Below, piece after piece: positions 36,946 to 45,444 of a DNA stretch of 64,000 bases (positions are counted from its first letter, which is position 1; each line of letters starts with the position of its first letter). The stretch comes from Pseudomonas costantinii (GTDB lineage: Bacteria; Pseudomonadota; Gammaproteobacteria; Pseudomonadales; Pseudomonadaceae), in assembly GCF_001870435.1 (NCBI RefSeq), contig NZ_MDDR01000003.1:62001-126000 (forward strand). The letters are read 5' to 3'. The translations under genes were made by a program, and so were the position numbers. The notes under the pieces were generated by a model, which saw only the letters and a program-made list of their open reading frames with translations, made no database searches and was not told the origin of the DNA.

Positions 36946-39849
36946 ATGTTGCTCGCCACGTTGATCCATCGTGCCAGTTTGCCCTGCCCACAAGTGAGCG
37001 TTGATCACGCGGCGCGATTACTCGAGCAGCATTACGGCCTTACTGGCGCCTTGCAGTCGCTGGGCAGCCAACAAGACCTCAACTACAGAATCGACAGTGA
37101 ACGTGGCCGGTTTGTTCTGAAAATTTGCCGGGGTGACTACGCGGCTGTTGAGCTGCAGGCGCAGCATGCGGCCCTCAATGACCTGCAAGCGCACGTGCGC
37201 GTACCCAAGGTTATCCGCGCCCGCACGGGTGAGGAGCTGCTGACCGTGAACGTCGACGGGCAAACGGTGCACCTGCGGCTGCTGGACTATATCGACGGCC
37301 AGCCCCTGACCCATCAGCCGCACCTTGGCCGCGACGTGATCGCAGGCTTTGGTGAGCTGTGCGGGCGGATGAGCCGCGAATTGGCCCGTTTCGAGCATCC
37401 GGGCCTGGAGCGCACCCTGCAATGGGACCCGCGCCACGCCCAGGAACTGATCACCCACTTATTGGCAACCTTGGAAAACCTGCCCCATCGCGCCGCGTTG
37501 GAGCAGGTGGCCGAGCAGGTTGAGGCGCACATTCGACCTTTGGCGCAGCGTTTGCCTTGGCAAGCGGTACACATGGACATCACCGATGACAACGTCGTCT
37601 GGCAGCGCGATGCCCAGCGGCATTGGCAGGTCCAGGGTGTCATTGATTTCGGCGACTTGGTGCACACCTGGCGTATTGCCGACCTGTCGGTGACCTGCGC
37701 GGCGCTGTTACACCATGCTGACGGCGATCCCTTTGCCATCCTGCCGGCGATCCAGGCCTTTCACGCGGTAACACCGTTGCAGCCTGAGGAGTTGCAGGCG
37801 CTGTGGCCGCTGATCGTCGCCCGTGCGGCGGTGCTGGTGCTCAGCAGCGAACAACAGCAACGCCTGGACCCGGATAACACTTACTTATTGAAAAACGCCG
37901 AGCATGAGTGGGAAATTTTCCATGTGGCGACGTCGGTGCCATTTGAGTTGATGAACGCGGCGATTCTGCGTTGCGTCGGTGAGATATTGCCGCCGATTGC
38001 CAGCCAAGACTTCGCCCCGTTGCTGCCGGGTCTGGTGGGGCGTGAGTTCGCGTTGATCGACCTGGGCGTGCTCAGCCCGCACTTCGAGGCCGGTAATTGG
38101 GCGTTGCCCGGTATAGACCGACGGCTGCTGGATGAAGCGGCGGCGGTGCATGGGCTGGCGGCGAGTCGATATGGCCAATACCGGTTGTCGCGCACTTGCC
38201 CCGACAGTGCTATCGAGCCGGACACATTCCCACTTCACGTGGAGTTGCACCTTCCCCACGGTACCGTGTTGGAAGCGCCTTTCGCCGGGACGCTGCGCCA
38301 GGGCGCCGATGGCTTGCTGTGTTTGCATGACGCCCAGTTGAGTGTGCGTTTATGGGGCGTGAAAACGTCGTTGAAGCCTGGCTCGGTGCTGGTGAAAGGG
38401 CAAGTACTGGGCGAGGTCCATGCACCACTCACCGTACAGTTATGCCGTGCCGATCTTGAGCCGCCGTTGTTCTGCACACCCTCTCGGGCGTTGGCGTGGC
38501 AGGCCTTGTGCCCCTCACCGGCTTCGTTACTTGGGCTGGCGTGTGATGCCGAGCCGGAGTTGGACCCCGATGCCCTGCTGGCCCGGCGAGACGCCAGTTT
38601 CGCTCGCTCGCAGAAGCATTATTACGTCGACCCGCCGCGTATCGAGCGCGGTTGGCGCAATCATCTGATCGACATGCAGGGCCGTTCCTACCTGGACATG
38701 CTCAACAACGTTGCCGTACTAGGCCATGGTCACCCGCGCATGGCGGCGGTGGCGGCGCGCCAGTGGTCGCTGCTCAACACCAACTCGCGCTTCCACTACG
38801 CGGCGATTGCCGAGTTTTCCGAGCGTCTGCTGGCGTTGGCGCCGGAGGGTATGGACCGGGTGTTTTTGGTCAACAGCGGCACCGAGGCCAATGACCTGGC
38901 GATTCGCCTGGCCTGGGCCTACAGCGGCGGGCGCGACATGCTCAGCGTGCTTGAGGCTTACCACGGTTGGTCGGTGGCGGCAGACGCGGTGTCCACCTCG
39001 ATTGCCGATAACCCCAAGGCGTTGATCAGCCGGCCGGACTGGGTACACCCGGTGACCGCGCCGAATACCTATCGCGGTGAGTTCCGCGGGCAGGACAGTG
39101 CGCCGGATTACGTACGAAGCGTGGAGCACAATCTGGCGAAAATCGCTGCGAGCAAACGCCAATTGGCCGGTTTCATCTGTGAACCGGTGTACGGCAATGC
39201 GGGTGGTATTTCCCTGCCGCCGGGCTATTTGCAGCAGGTGTATGGATTGGTGCGCGCCCAGGGCGGTGTGTGCATCGCCGATGAGGTGCAGGTGGGCTAC
39301 GGCCGCATGGGGCATTTTTTCTGGGGTTTTGAAGAGCAAGGCGTGGTGCCGGACATCATCACCATGGCCAAAGGCATGGGGAACGGCCAACCGCTGGGCG
39401 CGGTGATCACCCGGCGAGAAATCGCCGAGGCGCTGGAGGCCGAGGGGTATTTCTTCTCATCCTCGGGGGGCAGTCCGGTCAGTTGCCGTATCGGCATGGC
39501 AGTGCTGGATGTGATGGAGGAAGAAAAACTGTGGGAAAACGCCCAAGTCGTGGGTGGGCATTTCAAGGCACGCCTGGAAGAGTTGATTGATCGTCACCCG
39601 TTGGTGGGTGCCGTTCACGGTTCCGGCTTCTATCTGGGCCTGGAGTTGGTTCGTGATCGACAAACCCTGGAGCCTGCCACCGAAGAAACCGCGCTGCTGT
39701 GTGACCGCCTGCGGGAACTGGGGATTTTCATGCAGCCGACCGGCGATTATCTCAACATTCTGAAGATCAAGCCGCCGATGGTCACGTCCAGACACAGCGT
39801 GGATTTCTTTGTCGACATGCTGTCGAAGGTGCTGGATGAGCAGTTGTAG
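36946..39849 (+). CDS. Fusion: aminoglycoside-phosphotransferase-like kinase + M23-like domain + class III PLP enzyme
   Basis: Unusually long 967-residue protein with three parts. Residues about 10-330 are a choline/hydroxylysine-kinase-like (APH) domain with the catalytic HMDITDDNV (H209, D211). About 430-500 resemble a degenerate M23/lipoyl-like barrel (HVELHLPHGTVLEAPFAGTL). About 540-967 are a class III aminotransferase fold with SGTEANDLAIRLAW, IADEVQVGYGRMG and the PLP lysine K809 (ITMAKGMGNG). Mammalian hydroxylysine kinase and the phospholyases AGXT2L1/2 are separate versions of these ends. The fusion therefore suggests phosphorylation of an amino-alcohol followed by PLP-dependent removal of phosphate and ammonia. 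The substrate is inferred, not shown. It is often annotated simply as aminotransferase. Confidence 0.85.
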   Translation: MLLATLIHRASLPCPQVSVDHAARLLEQHYGLTGALQSLGSQQDLNYRIDSERGRFVLKICRGDYAAVELQAQHAALNDLQAHVRVPKVIRARTGEELLTVNVDGQTVHLRLLDYIDGQPLTHQPHLGRDVIAGFGELCGRMSRELARFEHPGLERTLQWDPRHAQELITHLLATLENLPHRAALEQVAEQVEAHIRPLAQRLPWQAVHMDITDDNVVWQRDAQRHWQVQGVIDFGDLVHTWRIADLSVTCAALLHHADGDPFAILPAIQAFHAVTPLQPEELQALWPLIVARAAVLVLSSEQQQRLDPDNTYLLKNAEHEWEIFHVATSVPFELMNAAILRCVGEILPPIASQDFAPLLPGLVGREFALIDLGVLSPHFEAGNWALPGIDRRLLDEAAAVHGLAASRYGQYRLSRTCPDSAIEPDTFPLHVELHLPHGTVLEAPFAGTLRQGADGLLCLHDAQLSVRLWGVKTSLKPGSVLVKGQVLGEVHAPLTVQLCRADLEPPLFCTPSRALAWQALCPSPASLLGLACDAEPELDPDALLARRDASFARSQKHYYVDPPRIERGWRNHLIDMQGRSYLDMLNNVAVLGHGHPRMAAVAARQWSLLNTNSRFHYAAIAEFSERLLALAPEGMDRVFLVNSGTEANDLAIRLAWAYSGGRDMLSVLEAYHGWSVAADAVSTSIADNPKALISRPDWVHPVTAPNTYRGEFRGQDSAPDYVRSVEHNLAKIAASKRQLAGFICEPVYGNAGGISLPPGYLQQVYGLVRAQGGVCIADEVQVGYGRMGHFFWGFEEQGVVPDIITMAKGMGNGQPLGAVITRREIAEALEAEGYFFSSSGGSPVSCRIGMAVLDVMEEEKLWENAQVVGGHFKARLEELIDRHPLVGAVHGSGFYLGLELVRDRQTLEPATEETALLCDRLRELGIFMQPTGDYLNILKIKPPMVTSRHSVDFFVDMLSKVLDEQL

Positions 39850-39970
39850 ATAATCGATTGTTATCGACTGTTTTTTGTAATATTTACCATCCATGATCTT
39901 TTATCGCTTTTAAGGCCGATTTTTATCCGTTATAAAGTCGTCCATCACCCCATTCGGAGTCCTGATCGCC

Positions 39971-41077
39971 ATGACCACCCTGCACAGCACACCTCGCGCC
40001 GATGGCTTCCATATGCCTGCCGAATGGGCACCACAGACCCAAGCCTGGATGATCTGGCCTGAGCGCCCGGACAACTGGCGCCTGGGCGGCAAGCCGGCGC
40101 AGGCGGCTCACGTGGCGGTGGCCAAGGCTATTGCGCGTTTTGAGCCGGTGACCGTGGCCGTTTCTGCCGGTCAGTATGAAAATGCCCGCGCGCATTTGGA
40201 CGTGCCCAATATCCGCGTGGTGGAAATGTCCAACGACGACGCCTGGGTACGGGACACTGGTCCGACCTTCGTCATCAACCACAGCGGCGAAGTGCGCGGT
40301 GTGAACTGGGATTTCAACGCCTGGGGTGGTTTTGACGGCGGCCTCTATGCGCCATGGAACCGTGACTCGCAGGTGGGCGGCAAGATCCTTGAGATCGAGC
40401 GCGCGCCGCGCTACCGCACTGAAGGTTTTGTGCTGGAAGGCGGTTCGATTCATGTCGACGGTGAAGGCACGCTGATCACCACTGAAGAATGCCTGCTGAA
40501 CCGCAATCGCAACCCGCACCTCGATCGCGCGGCCATCGAAGCGGTGCTCAGCGCCAATCTGGCTGTGGATAAGATCATCTGGTTGCCGGATGGCCTGTTC
40601 AACGATGAAACCGATGGTCATGTAGATAACTTCTGCTGCTACGTGCGTCCGGGCGAGGTGTTGCTGGCTTGGACCGATGACCCGCAAGACCCGAACTACG
40701 CGCGCTGCCACGCCGCCATGGACGTGCTGCAAAGCAGCACGGATGCCCAAGGGCGCTCGTTCACAGTGCATAAAATGCCGATCCCGGGGCCGCTGTATGC
40801 CACTGAAGAAGAATGCGCCGGTGTCGACTTGGTGGATGGCAGCCAGGAGCGTAACCCAACCGTGCGGTTGGCCGGCTCTTACGTCAACTTCCTGATCGTC
40901 AACGGCGGCATCATCGCGCCAAGCTTCGATGACCCGCTGGACAGCCAGGCCAAAGAGATCCTGCAGAACCTGTTCCCGCAGCATGAGGTGGTGATGGTGC
41001 CGGGCCGCGAACTGTTACTGGGCGGTGGCAACATCCATTGCCTGACCCAACAACAGCCGGCACCGCACAAAAACTGA
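39971..41077 (+). CDS. aguA: Agmatine deiminase AguA
   Basis: Converts agmatine to N-carbamoylputrescine and ammonia in the arginine decarboxylase route to putrescine. It has 368 residues. The catalytic cysteine is C357 in [11 protein letters not shown], and other family blocks are [27 protein letters not shown] and [20 protein letters not shown]. The usual partner aguB (N-carbamoylputrescine amidase) is not adjacent. It lies 121 nt after the fusion gene, whose amine chemistry may be related. A strong terminator follows. Confidence 0.95.
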   Translation: MTTLHSTPRADGFHMPAEWAPQTQAWMIWPERPDNWRLGGKPAQAAHVAVAKAIARFEPVTVAVSAGQYENARAHLDVPNIRVVEMSNDDAWVRDTGPTFVINHSGEVRGVNWDFNAWGGFDGGLYAPWNRDSQVGGKILEIERAPRYRTEGFVLEGGSIHVDGEGTLITTEECLLNRNRNPHLDRAAIEAVLSANLAVDKIIWLPDGLFNDETDGHVDNFCCYVRPGEVLLAWTDDPQDPNYARCHAAMDVLQSSTDAQGRSFTVHKMPIPGPLYATEEECAGVDLVDGSQERNPTVRLAGSYVNFLIVNGGIIAPSFDDPLDSQAKEILQNLFPQHEVVMVPGRELLLGGGNIHCLTQQQPAPHKN

Positions 41078-41139
41078 GTGCAGTTGTAACAACATCTGGG
41101 TGATGGCCTAGCGCCACACTCCTGATAGTGCTCACAGCA

Positions 41140-41172
41140 AGCCCGCGGCCCAGCAAGGTCGCGGGCTTTTTT
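41140..41172 (+). terminator. Rho-independent terminator after aguA
   Basis: AGCCCGCGgCC and GGtCGCGGGCT form a strong stem around CAGCAA, followed by TTTTTT. It lies 63 nt after the aguA stop. Confidence 0.92.
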
Positions 41173-41200
41173 GTGTCCGAATGCCTATAAACACGGGACA

Positions 41201-41217
41201 TTGGCATAGCTCTTGTA
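41201..41217 (+). promoter_or_regulatory. Possible sigma-54 promoter before the 70-residue gene
   Basis: TTGGCATAGCTCTTGTA against the sigma-54 consensus YTGGCACGNNNNTTGCW matches 10 of 13 fixed positions with correct spacing. The -12 GC is GT, which weakens it. It would start transcription near 41229, about 85 nt ahead of the ATG at 41313. Confidence 0.4.
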
Positions 41218-41312
41218 TCGGTGTTGCCACAGTAACCGAGGGTGATGACTGCACAGTTCTGTCACAAACCTTGAGTAAGTTAGCCGCTCACGCAGTAGGA
41301 GAGAGCGCTGAA

Positions 41313-41525
41313 ATGAATGCCGATATCAACCTGATCTATACGCGCCCGTTCCACCCGACGCGGGTCAACGGTGATGCGATCCATGCGCTGGCGCTCTGGT
41401 TGAAGGCAAACGGCTCGCGACAGGTCAGGCAACCTGATCTACGCAGCGTGATAAGTGAACGGTACCCAGTGGGGTTGTTGAGTGAGGATGAAGTGCGGGT
41501 GTTGTGTGAGCTGATGAAAAGCTGA
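41313..41525 (+). CDS. Small hypothetical protein (70 aa)
   Basis: MNADINLIYTRPFHPTRVNG..., 70 residues, soluble, with a likely helix-turn-helix-sized helical content (IHALALWLKANG, DLRSVISERYPVG, EDEVRVLCELMKS). GGAGAGAG lies about 8 nt before the ATG, which decides this start over a GTG-like start further up. It stands alone between a terminator and a REP element, so it has its own promoter. I do not recognise the family. Confidence 0.7.
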   Translation: MNADINLIYTRPFHPTRVNGDAIHALALWLKANGSRQVRQPDLRSVISERYPVGLLSEDEVRVLCELMKS

Positions 41526-41542
41526 AGAGCTCGGCGATCAAA

Positions 41543-41573
41543 ATGTAGGAGCTGGCTTGCCTGCTCCCACATT
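41543..41573. repeat. REP palindrome
   Basis: ATGTAGGAGCTGGCTTGCCTGCTCCCACATT, same family as 10982, between the convergent small gene and the siderophore receptor gene. Confidence 0.8.
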
Positions 41574-41586
41574 GACCCGGTGAAAC

Positions 41587-43674
41587 TTAGAAGCTGTAAG
41601 TGCCTGTAACGACGAGGCTACGTGGCTCGCCCGGCTGAATCTGCGCCGCGCTGGTCGCCGAGGCGTAGTAGTTTTTGTCGGCGATGTTGTTCAGCGCCGC
41701 GCGTACATCCCATTCCTTATGGCGGAAACCGGCCAACGCATCCCAGCGGCCATAACCTGGCAGTACCACGGTGTTGAGGTTGTCGGCATAGCGGTCACCG
41801 ACCAGGGTCAGCCCGGTTTCCGCGTACCAGCCCATTTCCGGCTTCCATGTGATAAACAGGCTGGCATTGCGCTTGGCCACATCGCTGATGCGCTTGCCTT
41901 CAAAGCCGTTGTTATCCTTCTCGACCTTGGCATCCTGCAGGCCGACACCACCGCGCATATACCAATTACCGACGATCTTGCCGGTGGCCGTAAGCTCCAG
42001 GCCGCGTGAACGTTGTACGCCAGTCAGCAGGGTGATAGTGCGGTCCAGCGGGTCGGTGGTGCGGCGGTTGTAGAGTTCCAGTTCGTACACGGCCAGGGTG
42101 GTGCTCAGGCGGTCGTCGAGCCAGTCGCTCTTGACCCCGATTTCCTTTTGCCGGGTCAGCTCGGGGCTCAGGTCGTTGACGCTGCCTGCAGCGTTCGGAG
42201 TGATGCCAATCAAGCCGCCGCCTGCTGGCGAGAAGGTCTTGCTCCAGGATGCGTAGAACGAGTGATGCTCCACCGGCGTCCACACCACGCCGATGCGCGG
42301 GCTGGTGCTGCGGCTCTGAACGTCCTGCTGGGTGTTGAGCACTTTGCTGGTGGTGTCGACGTCGAAGTGGTCGTAACGCAGGCCGGCCAGCACTTGCCAT
42401 TGATCGTTGAGGCGCAGTTGATCCTGCACGTAAAGGGCGCGGCTCTCGACTTCAGTGTGGTTGTAACTGGAAAGACTCATGCGCCCGGTGTGGCTCAGGT
42501 GGCGATTGGGCTGGTTGAGGTCCAGGCTCGGTACAGCCTGGCCACCCCGGCCGACGGCGGTAGCGGTGTACAGCTTGGGATCGCGGCGTTGGCTGCCCAG
42601 CTCAAGGCCGGTGAGCAGGCGGTGTTCCAGGCCGAAGGTGTCGAAACCACCTTCCAATTCCAGGTTGTTGAAGACGTTACGGGTGCTCAGGTCCTGCTGC
42701 CAGCGTTGGCGTGTCACCTGTTTCGTCGAGGCGGTGTAGCCGGTCTGGTAGGTGTTGTCGAAATCGCTATCGAGCTTGAATACACCGAGCGTGTGGCGCA
42801 GTTGCCAATTGTTGTTTAGCTCATAAGCGAGCTTGGAACGCAGGGACTGGGATTTGTCGTCGATGTAATCGCGGCTGTCAAAGTAAGTGGCGCTGCGGCT
42901 CACATCCGCCGGGCGACCGTTGACCCCGGGAATGCCGCGATCCGGCGTGCGGTTGTAACGGCTGTATTCGTATTGCACCAACCAATTCAGATCGGGCGTC
43001 AGTTGCCAGCTCATGGACGGCGCAAACAGCTGGCGGTTGCCACTGACGCCGTCGCGAAAGCTGTTGTTGTCCTGGTTACCCATGTTTAGGCGCAGGCTGA
43101 TGTTATCGGTGGGATCGGTGCTGAGGTCCGCATACAGGCTGCGCAAATCATTACTGCCGCCTTGGGCTTCGATGCTGGATTTGTGGCCTGCCTGGGGCAA
43201 TTTACTCACGCGGTTGACGATCCCTCCCTGGCCGCCTCGCCCATAAAGCACCGCTGCCGGGCCTTTGAGTACTTCGATGCGCTCGATGTTATGCAGGTCG
43301 CGCACGTATTGGCTGTCGTCGCGAATGCCGTCCAGATAAAAGTCGTTGCTCGCGTCGAAACCGCGGATGCGCAGGCTGTCAAAGCGTGTATCCGCGCCGC
43401 TGCTCACGTTGGGAATACCGCTTAACGCCTGGCCCAGGTCGTTGGTGCCGTAGGAACGCAGGCTTTCGGTTTTCACTGAGTCGATGGCCTGGGGCACATA
43501 TCGCACTGAGGTTGCGGTGCGGGTGGCGGTGTTGGTCTCCTTGACGCGCGGGTCGTCTTCATCAGCTTCGGCGCTGATAGAGGTTTCAGGCAAAACGGTG
43601 GCGGCACAGGCAAAACCAGAGGACAGCAGAACAGAAAGCCCTAGGGTGATGGGCGTCAGGCGAGAGGCAGACAT
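41587..43674 (-). CDS. TonB-dependent siderophore receptor
   Basis: Outer-membrane ferric siderophore receptor of 695 residues. The signal peptide (MSASRLTPITLGLSVLLSSGFACAA) is followed by a plug domain (VPQAIDSVKTESLRSYGTNDLGQALSGIPNVSSGADTRFDSLRIRGFDASNDFYLDGIRDD, ..RIEVLKGPAAVLYGRGGQGGIVNRVSK). A 22-strand barrel ends in the canonical SLVVTGTYSF with terminal F. It resembles the Fiu/PiuA catecholate group. The ligand is not certain. The start at 43674 has no good ribosome site. An ATG at 43734 lies inside the Fur-like box and is less likely. Iron repression is expected. Confidence 0.9.
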   Translation of the reverse strand: MSASRLTPITLGLSVLLSSGFACAATVLPETSISAEADEDDPRVKETNTATRTATSVRYVPQAIDSVKTESLRSYGTNDLGQALSGIPNVSSGADTRFDSLRIRGFDASNDFYLDGIRDDSQYVRDLHNIERIEVLKGPAAVLYGRGGQGGIVNRVSKLPQAGHKSSIEAQGGSNDLRSLYADLSTDPTDNISLRLNMGNQDNNSFRDGVSGNRQLFAPSMSWQLTPDLNWLVQYEYSRYNRTPDRGIPGVNGRPADVSRSATYFDSRDYIDDKSQSLRSKLAYELNNNWQLRHTLGVFKLDSDFDNTYQTGYTASTKQVTRQRWQQDLSTRNVFNNLELEGGFDTFGLEHRLLTGLELGSQRRDPKLYTATAVGRGGQAVPSLDLNQPNRHLSHTGRMSLSSYNHTEVESRALYVQDQLRLNDQWQVLAGLRYDHFDVDTTSKVLNTQQDVQSRSTSPRIGVVWTPVEHHSFYASWSKTFSPAGGGLIGITPNAAGSVNDLSPELTRQKEIGVKSDWLDDRLSTTLAVYELELYNRRTTDPLDRTITLLTGVQRSRGLELTATGKIVGNWYMRGGVGLQDAKVEKDNNGFEGKRISDVAKRNASLFITWKPEMGWYAETGLTLVGDRYADNLNTVVLPGYGRWDALAGFRHKEWDVRAALNNIADKNYYASATSAAQIQPGEPRSLVVTGTYSF

Positions 43675-43713
43675 GGGGGCATGTATCCGAAAGGTTTGGA
43701 AAGAAAATGATGC

Positions 43714-43738
43714 GCTAATGGTAATGCTTTGCATTTGC
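43714..43738 (-). promoter_or_regulatory. Probable Fur box upstream of the siderophore receptor
   Basis: GCTAATGGTAATGCTTTGCATTTGC resembles the Fur consensus of repeated NAT(A/T)AT units and inverted ATTACC/GGTAAT parts. It lies 40-64 nt upstream of the chosen receptor start, where iron-loaded Fur would block transcription. Confidence 0.55.
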
Positions 43739-43886
43739 GCACGTTATCTATTACCAAATATGCAGAGTACAAAAAATGTTACGTGATGTGTTTTTTAGGC
43801 GGGCTGAAGGGTTTTACAGACTTTCGCGAAGGCTCTGCAGAGCGCTCCTTAGACTTTTTTCGCCTAAATACAGACGATTCACGAAA

Positions 43887-43916
43887 TTGACACACAGTTC
43901 AACGCGCGCATAGGAT
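43887..43916 (+). promoter_or_regulatory. Sigma-70 type promoter upstream of the OprD porin
   Basis: An exact TTGACA (43887-43892), an 18-nt spacer and TAGGAT (43911-43916). Transcription would start near 43923 and meet a strong terminator at 43960-44003 before the porin gene. No other plus-strand gene lies in between. Confidence 0.6.
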
Positions 43917-43959
43917 TGCGCCCAACGCCTGTGGCTAACCGCCATGACTCATCCAATAA

Positions 43960-44003
43960 AAAAAGGCCCGCGGCAGTTCAGTCGTCCGCGGGCCTTCTTT
44001 TTT
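43960..44003. terminator. Terminator hairpin in the porin leader region (attenuator or small-RNA end)
   Basis: AGGCCCGCGG and CCGCGGGCCT form a 10-bp stem around a 14-nt loop, flanked by A7 on the left and CTTTTTT on the right, so it could end transcription in either direction. It sits 80 nt upstream of a porin start and 290 nt from the divergent receptor, where no gene needs a terminator. Confidence 0.85.
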
Positions 44004-44084
44004 CTGGAAAAAGTCGACACCAGAAAAGCAACACGGAGCCTGGTGTCACAGCGCGTACTCAACCAGTAATAAGGAATATAAGAA

Positions 44085-45371
44085 ATGTTGAAGCAACGGA
44101 TGGGTCTGATCGCTCTGGGGATTTTGAGCGCAACTCAGGCAATGGCAAACGACCAGGAGCAATCCAAGGGTTTCGTTGAAGACAGCCACCTGAATATCGC
44201 AGCACGTAACGCCTACATCAGCCGTGATTACAAAAACGGCAAGCAAGACAAAGCCGAATGGGGCCAAGGCTTCATCGGCAAGTTCGAGTCCGGCTTCACC
44301 CAAGGCACCGTCGGTGTGGGTGTGGACGCAATCGGCCAATACGCTATCCGTCTGGACGGTGGTAAAGGTCGCAGTGGCGCGGGCGGTATCGACTTCTTCA
44401 AACAAGGTTCCGACGGCGAAGCTGCACGTGACCTGTCCAAAGGCGGCGCTGCCGTGAAGTTCCGCGTATCCAACACTGTGCTCAAGTACGGTGATCAGTT
44501 CCCGGCCGTGCCTGTCCTGCAGTACGACAACTCTCGCCTGTTGTCGGAAACCTACACTGGCACCTCGATCGTTTCCAAAGAGATCGCTGGCCTGCAACTG
44601 GACGCTGGTCACTTCACCAAGGAAGCGCGCAAGAGTGCCGAAGGCACTGACAGCGGTGGCCTGAAAAGCATCGACTACATCGGTGGTAGCTACAAATTCA
44701 CCGAAAGCCTGTCGGCGGCTCTGTACGCCTCCAACATGCAAGACGTGCTGAAGAAGCAATACGTCAACGTCAACTACGTGCTGGCACTGCCAGAGAAACA
44801 ATCGTTGACCTTTGACTTCAACGGCTACAAAACCAAGCTGGACCGCAGCTTCGCCCTGGAAAACCAAGGTGATGCGGACGCCCGCGACAACAAAATCTGG
44901 AGCTTGGGCGCCACGTGGGCTGTTGGCCCGCACAGCTTCACCGTCGCTCACCAGCGCAGCACCGGCGACACCGGCTACCTGTACGGCGGCTACCGCAACG
45001 CTGGCGGCATCGGCGACGGTGGCAACACCATCTTGCTGGCCAACTCCTACTGGTCCGACTTCAACGGCAAGGATGAGCGTTCCTGGCAAGCAGGCTACGG
45101 CCTGGACTTCAGTGCGTTCGGCGTGCCTGGCCTGACCTACAACATCGCTTACGTGCGCGGCACCAACATTGACGACGGTTCCAACCGCGGCAGTGGCACC
45201 GAGCGTGAAATCTTCAACCAGTTCAAATACGTCGTTCAGAGCGGCCCAGCCAAAGACCTGAGCCTGCGCGCTCGTGCGTCCTGGTTGCGCGTCTCCAACA
45301 ACGCCAGCAACTACAACGTTGGTGGTAACGAGATCCGCCTGTTCGCCGACTACCCGATCAACGTTTTCTAA
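44085..45371 (+). CDS. OprD family outer-membrane porin
   Basis: Substrate-specific porin of 428 residues. A signal peptide (MLKQRMGLIALGILSATQAMA) leads into GFVEDSHLNIAARNAYISRDYK, the standard OprD N-terminus. The 18-strand barrel includes KFRVSNTVLKYGDQFPAVPVLQYDNSRLLSETYTG, and it ends EIRLFADYPINVF with terminal F. OprD members take up amino acids, peptides or aromatic acids. The substrate here cannot be assigned. Expression may be subject to the terminator in its upstream region. Confidence 0.93.
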   Translation: MLKQRMGLIALGILSATQAMANDQEQSKGFVEDSHLNIAARNAYISRDYKNGKQDKAEWGQGFIGKFESGFTQGTVGVGVDAIGQYAIRLDGGKGRSGAGGIDFFKQGSDGEAARDLSKGGAAVKFRVSNTVLKYGDQFPAVPVLQYDNSRLLSETYTGTSIVSKEIAGLQLDAGHFTKEARKSAEGTDSGGLKSIDYIGGSYKFTESLSAALYASNMQDVLKKQYVNVNYVLALPEKQSLTFDFNGYKTKLDRSFALENQGDADARDNKIWSLGATWAVGPHSFTVAHQRSTGDTGYLYGGYRNAGGIGDGGNTILLANSYWSDFNGKDERSWQAGYGLDFSAFGVPGLTYNIAYVRGTNIDDGSNRGSGTEREIFNQFKYVVQSGPAKDLSLRARASWLRVSNNASNYNVGGNEIRLFADYPINVF

Positions 45372-45403
45372 TTGATCCGGCGTCGCGCCTGTTTCCAGGC
45401 GAT

Positions 45404-45433
45404 AAAAAACCCCGACTGGTTCGGGGTTTTTTT
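45404..45433. terminator. Bidirectional terminator between porin and M48 protease genes
   Basis: AAAACCCCGA and TCGGGGTTTT form a 10-bp stem around CTGGT with T-runs on both strands, serving the two convergent genes. Confidence 0.92.
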
Positions 45434-45444
45434 ATGCCTGTGGC

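Noticed and set aside
43944..44069. 41-codon frame MTHPIKKGPRQFSRPR in the porin leader
   Set aside because: It runs through the terminator hairpin, has no ribosome site, and its composition follows from the stem. Not supported as a leader peptide.
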